NCBI GenBank assembly: GCA_911728455.2
Contig: OU452228.1
Span: 4,464,001 to 4,528,000 of the forward strand
Length of the DNA stretch: 64,000 bases
Direction: 5' to 3'
From: Marthasterias glacialis
Lineage: Eukaryota; Echinodermata; Asteroidea; Forcipulatida; Asteriidae
The notes beneath the pieces are model-generated. The model had not been told where the DNA came from and did no database searches. It worked only from the letters and a program-made list of their open reading frames with translations. The translations under genes were made by a program, and so were the position numbers. Positions 45,501-56,800 of this stretch are shown here, piece after piece; the first letter of the stretch is position 1; each line of letters begins with the position of its first letter.

Positions 45501-48500
45501 AATAGACCGATTGCGTGACAATGTTTACATGCGGTCACGTGACCCCCTATTGGGTATGACGTCATACAGCTGATGAAAAAATACGTGTAAAAGCATAGGC
45601 CGTGACACAGAGTGAGTACGAAAAAAGTCGATTTTACTTTCGTTAAGAGATGAATAAGTTAATCAGCCCCTATTATTTAAAGTAGTATGTTGTGGCATTA
45701 ATTTAAATCACATCTCTGTTTCATAATTTAACAAAATTCTTCTAAAAAGAGGTTTTTTAGCCATGCACTACCGGCGTAGAACGACTATTTATGTAGCCAC
45801 CCGTCTGTTATTTTGTTTGTAATGTTGGCCTAAATCACTGTAAAAAAAGACAAACAACGTTGGAAAAGTGAGCATTAATACCTAGCCTTGCAGAATTTCA
45901 AATAGGCAAAGGAATCACACCGTTTTGGAAAGCAATATCTTTGGAGGATTTCAGCTTCAAAACTTTGAAATTTTTGTGTTGAAAAGTGTGTGGTGATCGC
46001 GGTCGTCTGGCCTAACGTTCCGTCGTGCGCTGTACACATCGTGCACATTATTATACGGTACTTTTACAATTTTCAAGACTTGCTGGAACTGTCCTTACTG
46101 GCTTTATTCAGCCACTTGAAGGTCTCTTGTACAAACTCTGGAATATGTTTCCAGATTTCGAACAAGAAAAGCCTCCATCGAATAAACTAAATGCATTAAT
46201 CATCGTATACCGTACCACCCTTTCCTATGGAGGATTACGTGTGTGTTTACATTTTTATACCCAGAAGTGGTCATATGACGCGGGTCGCGCAATCAGTCTA
46301 TTGGCCCCTAAAAGCTGTTTAATAGCAGAAAATACTGCTTGGCAAATTTCTTTGCTATGCAAAAAATGAGTGGGGCACCAGTCACAACAGCGTAAACATA
46401 ATGGGATGTTGGCTGATAACATGTTTCTGCCAAGCAAGATTTTTTCTGTGCTTAGCAAGTTTCTGTGCTTACAGGCTTTATGAAATTGGACCCTGGTCCT
46501 TACGTTGAGTTCAGAGTCTTCAATAACCACGAGTTTCACTCCATCTCCGAATCTTGCGCAATCTTCGTTTGCAGCAGGCCATTTATTGACTCCACCATAC
46601 CAGTAGCATCGATCCTGAAATAGAGTCCCTCCATCTGGGCAATGAGGTGGACTGCCTGCACAGGGCATAATATCACAACATTATTCCATGAATTAACTAC
46701 CGGTACTGAAACTGGGACGGAATCAAGGGAAATCTGAACACTGTAATCAAGCAATAAACAAGATTGTTTCCTGTGCACTTTGAGTTTGTATAAGATAGAC
46801 ACGAAGTGACTTACGTGGCTGTGCACAGATTATCCCTTTGAAATCAGCACAGTTTGAGTCTTTCCATTTGCCGGTGCTACTCTGTAATGCCACACAGTTA
46901 TTCTCCATTGCTTCGGCTGCAGACACATCAGTTTGCTCTTCTTCGATGAAGTTCCTGCAAAAACATTTGGCCCATACAGTACCAGCATTGTAGAAGCTTA
47001 ATATGTTCTGACATTCATTAGCATCATTGTACCATTTTCGAAATCCTCAAAGTAACGAAATTAATGTGAAATAAATGTAAACACAAACCAGAACGATAAC
47101 ATTTTTTCAGTTCGGCAATTGGCAATACTGCCATTTTATAGTTAAAAAAATAGACCCAGTAACTGGGGCGCTGTACTCCTTTTTTGAGATTTTGACATTA
47201 TCTGTCGTTCTAGCACATAATGTCAAAATCTCAAAAAGGAGTACAGCGCCCCAGTTACTGGGTCTAATTAAAAAAATTATTATATCGTGTTACCGAAGAT
47301 CAGTTATATTTACTAACGTGTAGTTGACGGGGGAATCGTCTGACCATTTCCAGTCGCTTTCATTGTGTGTGTCGTGAAGCCCAATCCACACATCCCGTTG
47401 GATTCGTTCGGTAAGAAAGTCCTAAGCATCAACAAAACGGTAAATCAAAAAGAAACATTCCGATGTAATCTGCGAAAAGGGCAAGACGTAGTATGACTCT
47501 TTATCTTGCTATACTAAGTATCATCTGAAAAATATCAATGACAACCACAAAATAAAGGCAAACACCACTTCAGAAATCACATTTCACCCCGTATCATTAT
47601 TATCTTTTAATGAATTAAAACTGTTGAACACCCCAAATCTTAACATACACAAAATCGAGTATTTACATTCATTTCCTGGTCAGTGATGGCGACCAGCCGA
47701 GCACCACGGTAACTATTGCACATTTGATCAGCATCAATCCACCGTGCTACGTCGTCAGGTATCCAGAAACATTCATCACGGAAAAGATATTCGTTGATTG
47801 AGCAGTATACCTGTTGACCACGTGCTACAGAAATCAAATATACCAATGGAATCAAAAAAGAAAGGTTTGAAATTGTATTAAGAAGTTGGATCTGAGCCCT
47901 TCATCCTTAACACCGCTAAGAGTCAGGGCTTGCCAAAGGATCTTACCATCCAAGCGCATAATTCTTTTGACCATTGAGTCAAAGGCAGTAACCTCTGGTT
48001 TAACACGTATCATGAAGGATGTAAGTTTCATCAGAACGCGCTAACCAATCTTTGATTGGTTGTATAACCTTAAATTGTAGTGCCGCAGTGACATAACACT
48101 GGAACGTGTGCTTCGAGATGTCAATTAATTTCAATCATCGTCTTCAATAAACACATCATCTTTTAACCCTACAAGTCTGTGAAAAATTCCCGGTGGTCAC
48201 GTCTGAGTGAAAAGCACCGAAAAAGGGTTTATGTTTTGTCAGGGATTATGTGTGCATTATCGGGCTTATTTCGATTACAGCGATCGAAACAAGCAACGGT
48301 AACTGGGGTGGGGAGGGGGTCTCCAAATAATTATTTCTCAACTTTGACAGTATACAGACAGATATGTCTCTTAGTAAGAATAAAACACCGTGCATGAACT
48401 TTATAATCAATGAATTTCACATTGAAGCTAATAATGTTTTGTTGATAAATGATTAGGTGTGGATTTCACAAAGCACTCAGACTATTTTTATCTCAAGTTA

Positions 48501-50206
48501 GGAAGAGTAACTAGTCCTAACTTATAGGTCTCCAAATAATTAATTCTCAACTTTGACAGTATACAGACAGATATTTCTCTTAGTAAGATTAAAGTTAGGA
48601 CTAGTTTTGTGAAATTCACCCCAGTATTATGAACGTAAGGAATGACACATTAAGGATCGTGTGCAAATAGTGAAATTGAACAAACGCTGTGTGACATCCT
48701 GTTCGTCTCTATACGTCGGTTCACACCTACGTTTCCTGCAGAATTGGTCTGTCCCTATCACTATTTTATACTATGTACAATTTACGTGCCTCCTTATAAG
48801 TACATCATAAAAATGAAGAAAAGAAATCTCCATGCGTATAGGGTCCAATAATGTCTCGTTGATTCAGATGGTTCGCTCCATTACATTAGACTTGCCTTAC
48901 CCGGCCCATAGAGTTATATAATTATAAGAACTAAAGGGAGCACTCGCGATGTCACGCACGGAACTCCGCTGACCCACCGTGGGCGAAAATCCCTATATGA
49001 GTCATGTGGTCCATTCCACACGAATGTCTTCTTTTTTTATAGAAAATGTTTGCTGTATAAACTGTTGAGTGGCCAGTGTATAATGAATGGTCCGCGCCAT
49101 TTTCTCAATGGTCAAAAATGCTCCTTTCCTTGTCGGGCCGTTTCGCATGGTTTTGTACGCCCTCTAGTTCTTATATACATGTATAACTCATGGCTTTACC
49201 ATAGTTTTTACCAAGTATAAACTTTTGTCGAACCTGTCCGATTTCGGTTGCTTCTTTTGGTCATTCACAATCACAAAGGAAAAAGTGGTAGAGAGTATTA
49301 TCCCGTCTTAAAAGAAACAAGTAAATATTGTAACTTCGGTATTTCAAGGGAGGATTTGAGTTACTAGCAGCTTGATCAACGAATAAGTGAAATATCGACA
49401 ATGGTCTCAAAGTATGAACACGTGAATTGAACTCAAAACATTTAAATTGAAGTGCTTGGACTGTTAATAAAACACTAATTTTTGCCTATATTCAGTTAGA
49501 AACACCCGGTGCATACTGTTTTGTCTAGAGCGTTTCTTTTTGCCCACACATCAGCGTATGGGCAAAAACACAGTTACCATTCTTTATCCCCAATGAAAAA
49601 ATTAACATCTATTGTAGAGTGTTTCTCTTAGGATATAATTGGTAGCCACAGACAGCATAAAACCATGGAGGAATTTCTACCTTCATGATAATACATTCCA
49701 TTTTACCAATACTGTAAAGAAATACAAAGGGCATGTGATTGATGAATATATTGAATGAACACTGAAAGAAAAAATGAAATGTAATAAAAAGACAAAGATA
49801 TACTTATACTAAGCTAGCGATAAACCAAAGTAACTCGACAACAGCTAATCAAAACTAACAGTGATAAACCTTTCTGTTGTCAAGTTGGCACTCCGGACCA
49901 AAGCAGCTTTGGAAATGGTAAAAAAAAAAAAATCCCGATTATCGTTTTTGGCTCAGAGGGAAGTTCCACAACTGGAAAGTATCCCTCATTCGCTTTATAC
50001 CGCACTACTCCTTAATTTTGGGAAGCCACAGCTTAGGCAATTGAGTTGAGTGACACACTGATTTAGTCATTTAACAAGCAGGAGTAAATTGCCGTGAATC
50101 CTGCAACTTGTGGTTTACCTCCATGGTTTAAGGGCCTACCTGATTGAAGAAGATGAAGTGAACCAGCAATCATCAATATCAGCATCCTCACGAGGGAAGC
50201 CATCAT
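42572..50206 (-). CDS. Single-pass receptor: two C-type lectin domains, EGF-like module, Ig domain (512 aa, 11 coding exons)
   Basis: Coding exons, high to low: 50206-50140, 47824-47667, 47421-47318, 46954-46815, 46655-46504, 44973-44867, 44656-44517, 44400-44206, 43980-43681, 43358-43320 and 42708-42572. Every junction is GT-AG and all phases match without a stop. Residues 1-22 (MMASLVRMLILMIAGSLHLL) are a signal peptide. Lectin domain 1 covers about 28-156 (CFWIPDD, VWIGLHD, GKWKDSNC, GIIC). Lectin domain 2 covers about 162-289 (CYWYGG, IWIGLHD, GQWTDQMC, YVC). A Cys-rich EGF-like module covers about 310-354 (CKSC, GECLCDGQFAG). The Ig domain covers about 356-450 (MRCHV, VLWQK, NEDAGSYVCVA). 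A short linker exon follows, then one helix (YVLIGVILGTLIGMG...) and a tail of about ten residues (KTKANRVRIE). Canonical sugar-binding triplets EPN/QPD are absent (GPR in domain 2). The split of each lectin domain over three exons suggests domain duplication. Likely a cell-surface recognition or adhesion protein; the partner is unknown. Confidence 0.88.
45055..45241 (-). repeat. CAGTGGCG-type repeat with G-run
   Basis: Read on the minus strand: CAGTGGCGTCACCGGCCGGG, a G-run, GGAGCCCCCCGC, then anonymous sequence to about TTGTTACCCCACC. Same group as 41,636-41,879. In intron 5 of the lectin-Ig receptor. Confidence 0.6.
45323..45500. repeat. MITE of the CCAATTTCATAAAGC family, copy 2
   Basis: It starts AGAGCCCAATTTCATAGAG, contains AAGGTTACCAGCCAAAA and TGTGACTGGTATCCTGCTTA, and ends TCTATGAAAT at the border of the next element. 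Same orientation as the copy at 2,088-2,289. Confidence 0.7.
45501..46302 (+). mobile_element. Non-autonomous DNA element, AATAGACCGATTG family, about 800 bp
   Basis: Ends AATAGACCGATTGCGTGAC and GTCGCGCAATCAGTCTATT are inverted. The body matches 60,205-60,989 along its length (GTCATACAGCTGATG, GGAACTGTCCTTACTGGC). It sits between two copies of a different MITE in intron 5 of the lectin-Ig receptor. Confidence 0.8.
46304..46497. repeat. MITE of the CCAATTTCATAAAGC family, copy 3, abutting a splice donor
   Basis: Inverted relative to copy 2. It has CAGAAAATACTGCTTGGC, GAGTGGGGCACCAGTCAC and TTTATGAAATTGGACCCTGG. Its outer end lies 6 bases from the 3' edge of lectin exon 5 (46,504), so only the donor hexamer GTAAGG separates exon and element. 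Confidence 0.75.
47151..47266. repeat. hAT-like MITE, TAGACCCAGT family, third copy
   Basis: TAGACCCAGTAACTGGGGCG and its reverse complement form the ends. It is 116 bp and shorter at the centre than the 13,424 copy. Flanks are A-rich (TTAAAAAAA on both sides), so the 8-bp duplication is blurred. In intron 3 of the lectin-Ig receptor. Confidence 0.85.
48318..48625. repeat. 68-bp direct duplication and foldback MITE
   Basis: GTCTCCAAATAATTATTTCT...CTTAGTAAGA occurs at about 48,319-48,385 and again at about 48,526-48,592 with few differences. The second copy lies inside inverted words TTTCACAAAGCACTCAGAC / GTCCTAACTT and AAGTTAGGACTAGTTTTGTG, a relative of the element at 17,909. Intron 1 of the lectin-Ig receptor. 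Confidence 0.7.
48906..49193. repeat. TIR element CATAGRGTTATAT, copy 2 (inverted)
   Basis: CCATAGAGTTATATAATTAT with AAGGGAGCACTCGCG corresponds to the right end of 39,447-39,646 inverted. The far end has GCCCTCTAGTTCTTATATAC. It is longer than copy 1 by about 90 bp near the far end. Intron 1 of the lectin-Ig receptor. Confidence 0.75.
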
Positions 50207-50853
50207 CAGTTTGTGATACGTCAGTGTGGGTGAAAATACTGCTGAAGTCTCACAGAACTTCAGCAGCCACTGTTCTGAAGCTCGATGCTTGATGACAGTC
50301 CAGGAAAAAATGTGCAGTTTGAGAAAGTAATGCTTAAGTTAAATGGAAATAACTATAGCTGATTGTGAACACTTCCTGGTTCTAACCAATACACATTGGG
50401 GGGGGGGGGGGGGATACATGCATTCGGATATGGCTATCAACATGTGTTAAGGTATTTGCACTCGTTATCTAATGTGCACAGGGAGATAAGGTGACAGGTC
50501 ACACTCCAAGACGGTGTGCACAAGACCCTGGAGGGTAGTAAAGTAACAATCCATATTAAAGGGAGGCGAATTTTCAAGGCCCTTTTCAGACCCCTGGTTA
50601 CGGAAATAACAATGCACTCTCCCTCCAGCCTTTAACTTTCAGGTAGCACCGAACGAACCAACCGCTCAAATTCTAATTTTAATTAGTGGGTTGCTTGCAG
50701 TGCTCTTCCAGCAAGTCACCTACAGAAACCAAACAAATCGTTCCACAACAAACACAATTCTTCATCCATGAACAAACACACATTTTCTCAATTCTTGACA
50801 GTAAATAAATTAATTTCACTGGTGCACTTTGTTTCCGCTATGACGTTGAACCT

Positions 50854-53800
50854 TCAGGGCAGAGAGTCAGGATGGCTGACCACAGGTGGAAGGAGGATCT
50901 TCCGAGGTTGACCCAGCACGGTGTTAACCGCCTGATAGTCTCTTTCCAGCGGAAATACACGTTCACTTTAATGAAGAAACATTCAAGGGTAAAAAAAAAA
51001 AAAGATTTTAAAAGGTCCATCAATCTAATCTGAGTTATTGATAAACATACATTTTCCTGGCTATAAAGTGTCACCAAAGACATTCTTTGAGACAGATTTG
51101 TATTGTGTCCATTTTCCAGGTGCTGAGAACAGAGGGCGCTATCACAGCTTAGTGGATGAACTACCTGGGACAGCACCGTGTTTACAACAAAAGCCACAAA
51201 GCCCGGACTTTCCCCGAGTGCAGGAACAATTTTTACATAGCAAACAAATATAACATTTCATCTGGTTTTCATAAACATTTGATATGAAGAAAGGGGGCAC
51301 ATCTCAAAACTTGTTCAGCTGTTATTTTTATAACTCTTTAGTTGATGTGGAAATTGCGACAGAAAAATGTATTTGACATATAACAGCAGTTACAGTCTAG
51401 TGGTATCTCACCTGCTAGGAATTGCCATGGAATGTACAAGGGCACTCTTTTTGTAAACAAAGGTTACACGGTCTATAGAAAACACAATTCATCATAACAC
51501 CACGGGAAAGCCGGACAAAAATGATCAAGATAGCCAAAGTTACATAACTGTTTTTGAAGATACTGCGGACAAATGGAAAACAAAACAAGTCTCAAACCAG
51601 GGAGGTAGACCTCCATGCTCAAGCATAAGCTTAAAGACGCCCGCTCGTCACCATTAGCCGACGACTATTTCTGTGGCGCAAAACGATCACGTACCCGTAC
51701 ATAGTTTACATACAACGCTTGCACTGGTCAAAGGTGATCTTTCCTGGCACGAATTTGTTTGTCGCGCGTTGACGAGTCGGCGTCTTTAACCTTACAAGGG
51801 CAGTTTATATATATATTTTTTAAATAAGATGATTCCAACATAGTTATTTGATTAAAACCAATAAATTAAACACTATTCTTGTAAAGACAACATAAAATAT
51901 ACACAATGCTGTACAAAGGGGAGTTTTATTTGTTTTCCAAAAAACTTTATTTTTTCCCGTCTGTATCAAACTTGCCATGTAACTTGTTTGTAAAGTCAAG
52001 ATGGCGACACACCCCATTGGGCAATAACATCAGAGATGTTACTTTACAACTAAATTGGTGTGTGTATAAATGTTTAACAACGCTGTAGCAATTCCTTGTA
52101 TGGCCCCTTCTTTTCAGAAACACAAAACATTAACTCGGATAGAGTAACCGTTAGACTGTATTAATAACAATAGTAACAGACACCCTGAGGGTCCTCATTA
52201 AGCAACCTAAACACAAGATACAAAGCATGCCTCACATCTGGTCAAAACAGACGGGGTGGCTCAAATCTGATCAAACCTCCCCTCCTGAAGAACCCTCAGT
52301 TCCAGCAGTTTGATCATTTCATAACATTACGTGCTACTAATTAGCTCTAAACAAGCTCAGAATGCTTCCCAGTCACCAGAGCTTTTTTTTTTTCTATTAA
52401 AAAGTGAAACACACTTTTGTTCGTAATAAAAATTCAATAAAACAGCAAGCGTAATTTTTTTTTTTGAAAAGCAGGTCCAACACCCTGCATAATATAATAC
52501 CACTTTTTCATCACTCTGTTCTTTCTGCTTCAGTAAGTAGAATCCGTTACACCTCCTTACAGAGGACACTTATTCCATCTGTTGTAAGACGAGAACTTTG
52601 TTGGCAAGAAACAATGCTTTAACTACTTCATCAGCATGTTTTTAATACACTTTACAAAAAAGACAGATCAATGAATCCAATATTCCAGTGACGGTAAGTT
52701 TTCTGTTCAGTGAGAAACTCCCTTTCTAGAATCCATTCCTTTTAATCAGTCGGTAAATCAGGTTTTTTACCAGGTGCTGTTTGAAATGGTCTGTCACACT
52801 GGAATGGGATTCAGATCATGTTTTTTTTTCAAATCAGTGAAGTCAATAATAAGGTCTTGGCCCCTTGTACCAACGTCACCTGTGGCAACTGTCTGCCACG
52901 CTCGCCAATTTTGGGAGTCAAATTGCGTGTAAAAGTTACGGTAGTGTGTAAATGCCCTGTTGCCTGACAAGTAACTATACTGTATAACACTGGGCTGTCG
53001 ACTCCCAAAATGGCCCAACCAATATTATTGTGATGACGTCGGCTGAACTGGGTCAATAGGAAGAGGTCATTTTGGTGGTAGATGGTACCAGCATACTGGA
53101 AACCTTTAGAAATAGGTTGATGTATTCCAATACTGTGTTGACTTAGTCTCAAATTACAGAAAGTCAACATTCCGTCTGTGGATAGAATATCCTCAATGAG
53201 GAAAACATACGTGACGGACTTGATCTCTTCCTTTGTCATGAATCAGGGATTTCTTGGGCTATGTCCATAAATATAGCATCTATGGCTAGGGCTTAAGCTG
53301 CAGAGGCAATATTGACACATGAGCATAACCAGTAAGCCATAGCCGGACAAAGCCTCAGTCGCAATTGGTAGTTTTGTCAAAATAAGTATACAATATAACA
53401 TCAAGCCAAACCAAGAAGTGTGTTTAAACCATAACATCACAAGAGGTGTGGAACAATTTGGTGAAATGATGTTCTTCATCTTCACCTCTAGTTTTGTCCT
53501 GGTATAAACAGGCCACTCCTCTGGTAACGTAGTCAGATTCCTATCTGATGCAATAGTTTTCTGAAACTCCTGTTCTTGATTTGGCATTCTGAGTGCAATA
53601 ACACTCTCATTAGATCTAATCACTAGGGCAAATGACTTTGGTTTTGGAACAATGCAAGCCTCGCCCTCACAAATCACCATCTTGCCCAGAACCACAAACA
53701 CCCTGTTCACAGACTTCAGTGATACCACCTCACTCTGTAAACAGAACATTTCCAGTCCCAAACAAAATCAAGGACTTGTTAAAATGAAACCTGCAAAATT

Positions 53801-56800
53801 CCAAAACGGAAAATCATGGCCTTAAATCACCAGTCCACTGCAAACCTACAATGTATTTCCCTAATTAATACAGTAAATCATATCACTAGCGGTTAGACTT
53901 TGTAGCATGAATGCAAATTAAGAGTTTGTTCAGTATCATTGAATTTCACAGAGGCACACACCCACATGAGTGTGCACTATGATCAAAGAGCTCACTCCAA
54001 AAATGTTTTAAACTGCTTTAGAAATTGCATTTTTGTGTTAACACTGATCGAGGAAAAAGAAACAAAACACAAGTTAAACTATCTTGTGTGTTTCCCTTTC
54101 CCTTTGTATCTCCACAATTGAAAACAAACTTCTACTTTGTTTTTTTTATTTCCTCTGGCTGTTTGAATGAACCTTGTCCTTCAAATACTGTTTGGGGGCA
54201 TTCAGTCAGTTTGATTCCATCCAAACCTCAAATCTGCTACTGATAATGATTTACAGTACAACATCCTATTAGCCATCACCTAGCCTCTACATACTAAAAC
54301 CCATCAACAACAACAAAAATACTATCTGATCATCAACAATGTCAACCAATCATCCAAAAGTAATCTACAAAACAGTAAGAAATGGCCTTCCTTTTTAGGC
54401 AAATCGTCACCATTGAAAACACAGTAATGTGCCAAGCTGTGCACCGAACAACCAACTTAAAATTGCTTGCTAAAGGTAGTGTTTTACTTGTAAAAATCAA
54501 CATGCCTTTTGATAATTTTTTTCCCTTCTTTTCGATTTGGAACAATGAAAAGTACTCTTTCAACATGATTTATATATTCTTCATATTAACTGACATTAAA
54601 ATACTTCTTGTGGAGATTGAAACCTTTATCACACCTTTCAGAATTGGGGAAATTTTATGCTATCTTATTACAGAGTGTTGAGGTTTTTACAAAATAAATG
54701 TCAAGTGTACCTGGGAAACAACCAGATAGTATGCGCTGTTTTGTTTATCAGTATCTAAAGTGTGTTGATCAGGTAATAATTTTTCCTGGTTCAGTTCAGG
54801 TTAGAAACAACAGGAAACATTGCCCATAGCATGATAAACAGTAATATATTTATACTATCGTAAGTACCAATCTAAACAATGGATCTAAAGTAAGCCTAAA
54901 ATTACAACCAAATAATTCACTTATTGTTGGACTATTCTGAAATTTGTGTGATTTGCACATGGAGATCACAGAGTTCAATGCGTTTTAGGTTGTTTTGTTT
55001 TGTACATGTGTCAGCTAACTATCAGAAACAATTACAATAGATTTTGTGTGCATTTTAGATCAGAAATAAATATAGTTAGTCTAATAAAATAAAGGTAACA
55101 ACACCGCAAATATTGCAAACAAAAATGGGTTAAACACACAAAACATTATAAATGTCATTTCCATATTCATCAAAAGTAAGAAAAAGTACAAAAATATAAC
55201 TTATTTGACAATATAAATTAAACTATTCTAATTTTTTGTTAGCCGATACACATGTACAATAATCAACTTTGGTGTTGGATTTCAAAAACCATTTTTGAAT
55301 AAAATATATCAAATTTCTATAAGACCTACACTCTGCGAGTGAAAATTTGTAATAAGTTTTACATGAAGTTCATACTATTTTGATTTTCTAAAATGATAAA
55401 GTGTGCAAAAGGAGAAGTGAAACATTTGTTTTCTTTTACGCAGGCATTTTAATTTGAGTTTGATTAATCTGACCAACATGTATGTTGCGGTATTTTGAAT
55501 GTAACATTTCAACAAAATCTCGAAAAACTAAATGCAGGCTAAGGATTCTATTCTTTGTATGTAGGTTATTGCTCCCCCCTTGGGAAAATACTTCATCATC
55601 TGACTTAAAAGATACAGGAAAAATATACCCCGGTTTGATACTGCAAATTCATATCTTTCTAGTCCACACTTGATGGCAGATTGACACCGCACTACCAATT
55701 CCTTTGGGTTCAACCAATCACAATGGCTCATGTCAATGAACTGGACTGGTTATGGGCAAGGTGCAACAAAAATACATAAACAGTCAGTTCGGAAATTATT
55801 TGACGGCTTTCTTTCTGTAAAGTTGCTATCATTGTAACGCTTCGAGAAACAAACCAAAAAATTCATGAGAAAAATAACTAGCTGTGTTGCTTCTCGAGCA
55901 AAAACAATCCAAAATAGATCCCACAAGAGTCCAGCATGCTTGTTCTCATAAAATTACTTTCATGTTAGTTATAAATCTTTACATGCTTTGATTGAAAAGA
56001 TGCAGAATTTAAAAACATTGAGGCAGATTTTGTTTTTTCATCCCAAGAAAGAAATACTCTCAGTTTTTCACATTCTTGTTTTTAATGTTGGATTAACATA
56101 AATAGCCTGCTGGATAACCATGTCAAATTCAATGGCCGATTAGTGATTGTTTGAAAATGGTAACATGTCTTGTGAATGAACTTCTTTAGATGGTTGAACA
56201 TCAATAATATCATCTATGACAACCAACCACCCCCTCAAAAAGAAAAAAACAAGAAAAAAAAAAGACTTTGTTTCCCTGAACGGAAATCACGTACATTTGT
56301 TTATCACGCTATGGCAGTTTGTTTTCACTGTCAACAAACATTTACTTTTCCTGTCCATACCCACCGATTAAAGAAACACGATTCAAAAAGAGAAACAAAC
56401 AAACACAGTTTCCTGCAACAAAATTACCTGTCTAGAAATGGTAAGAAAACAATTTAAAATTAACTTTTGTTTGGTAAATAGTACATTCCCAAACAAAAAG
56501 CTTTTGGATGGAAAAATTGGCTTGGTATATATTTTCTAACCCGATTTGAGCTCATGTTTTGGTTGACAGTGATTACCTGAATAATGTAGGACATAAATGA
56601 GTCCCTAAATAATATAGTTTCTATGGTGATGGCTAATAGAAGTCTAATGTTTATGGTCATTGTTACCTGAACTCCATGACGACCCAGCATTACCAAGCCC
56701 AGAGAGAGTATTACCCCATAGGCTTCGGAAGCTGTTGAATGGCGAATACTGCCAGATAATAAAAACAATGATTGAATTTGGATTGATTACTAAACTTGTC

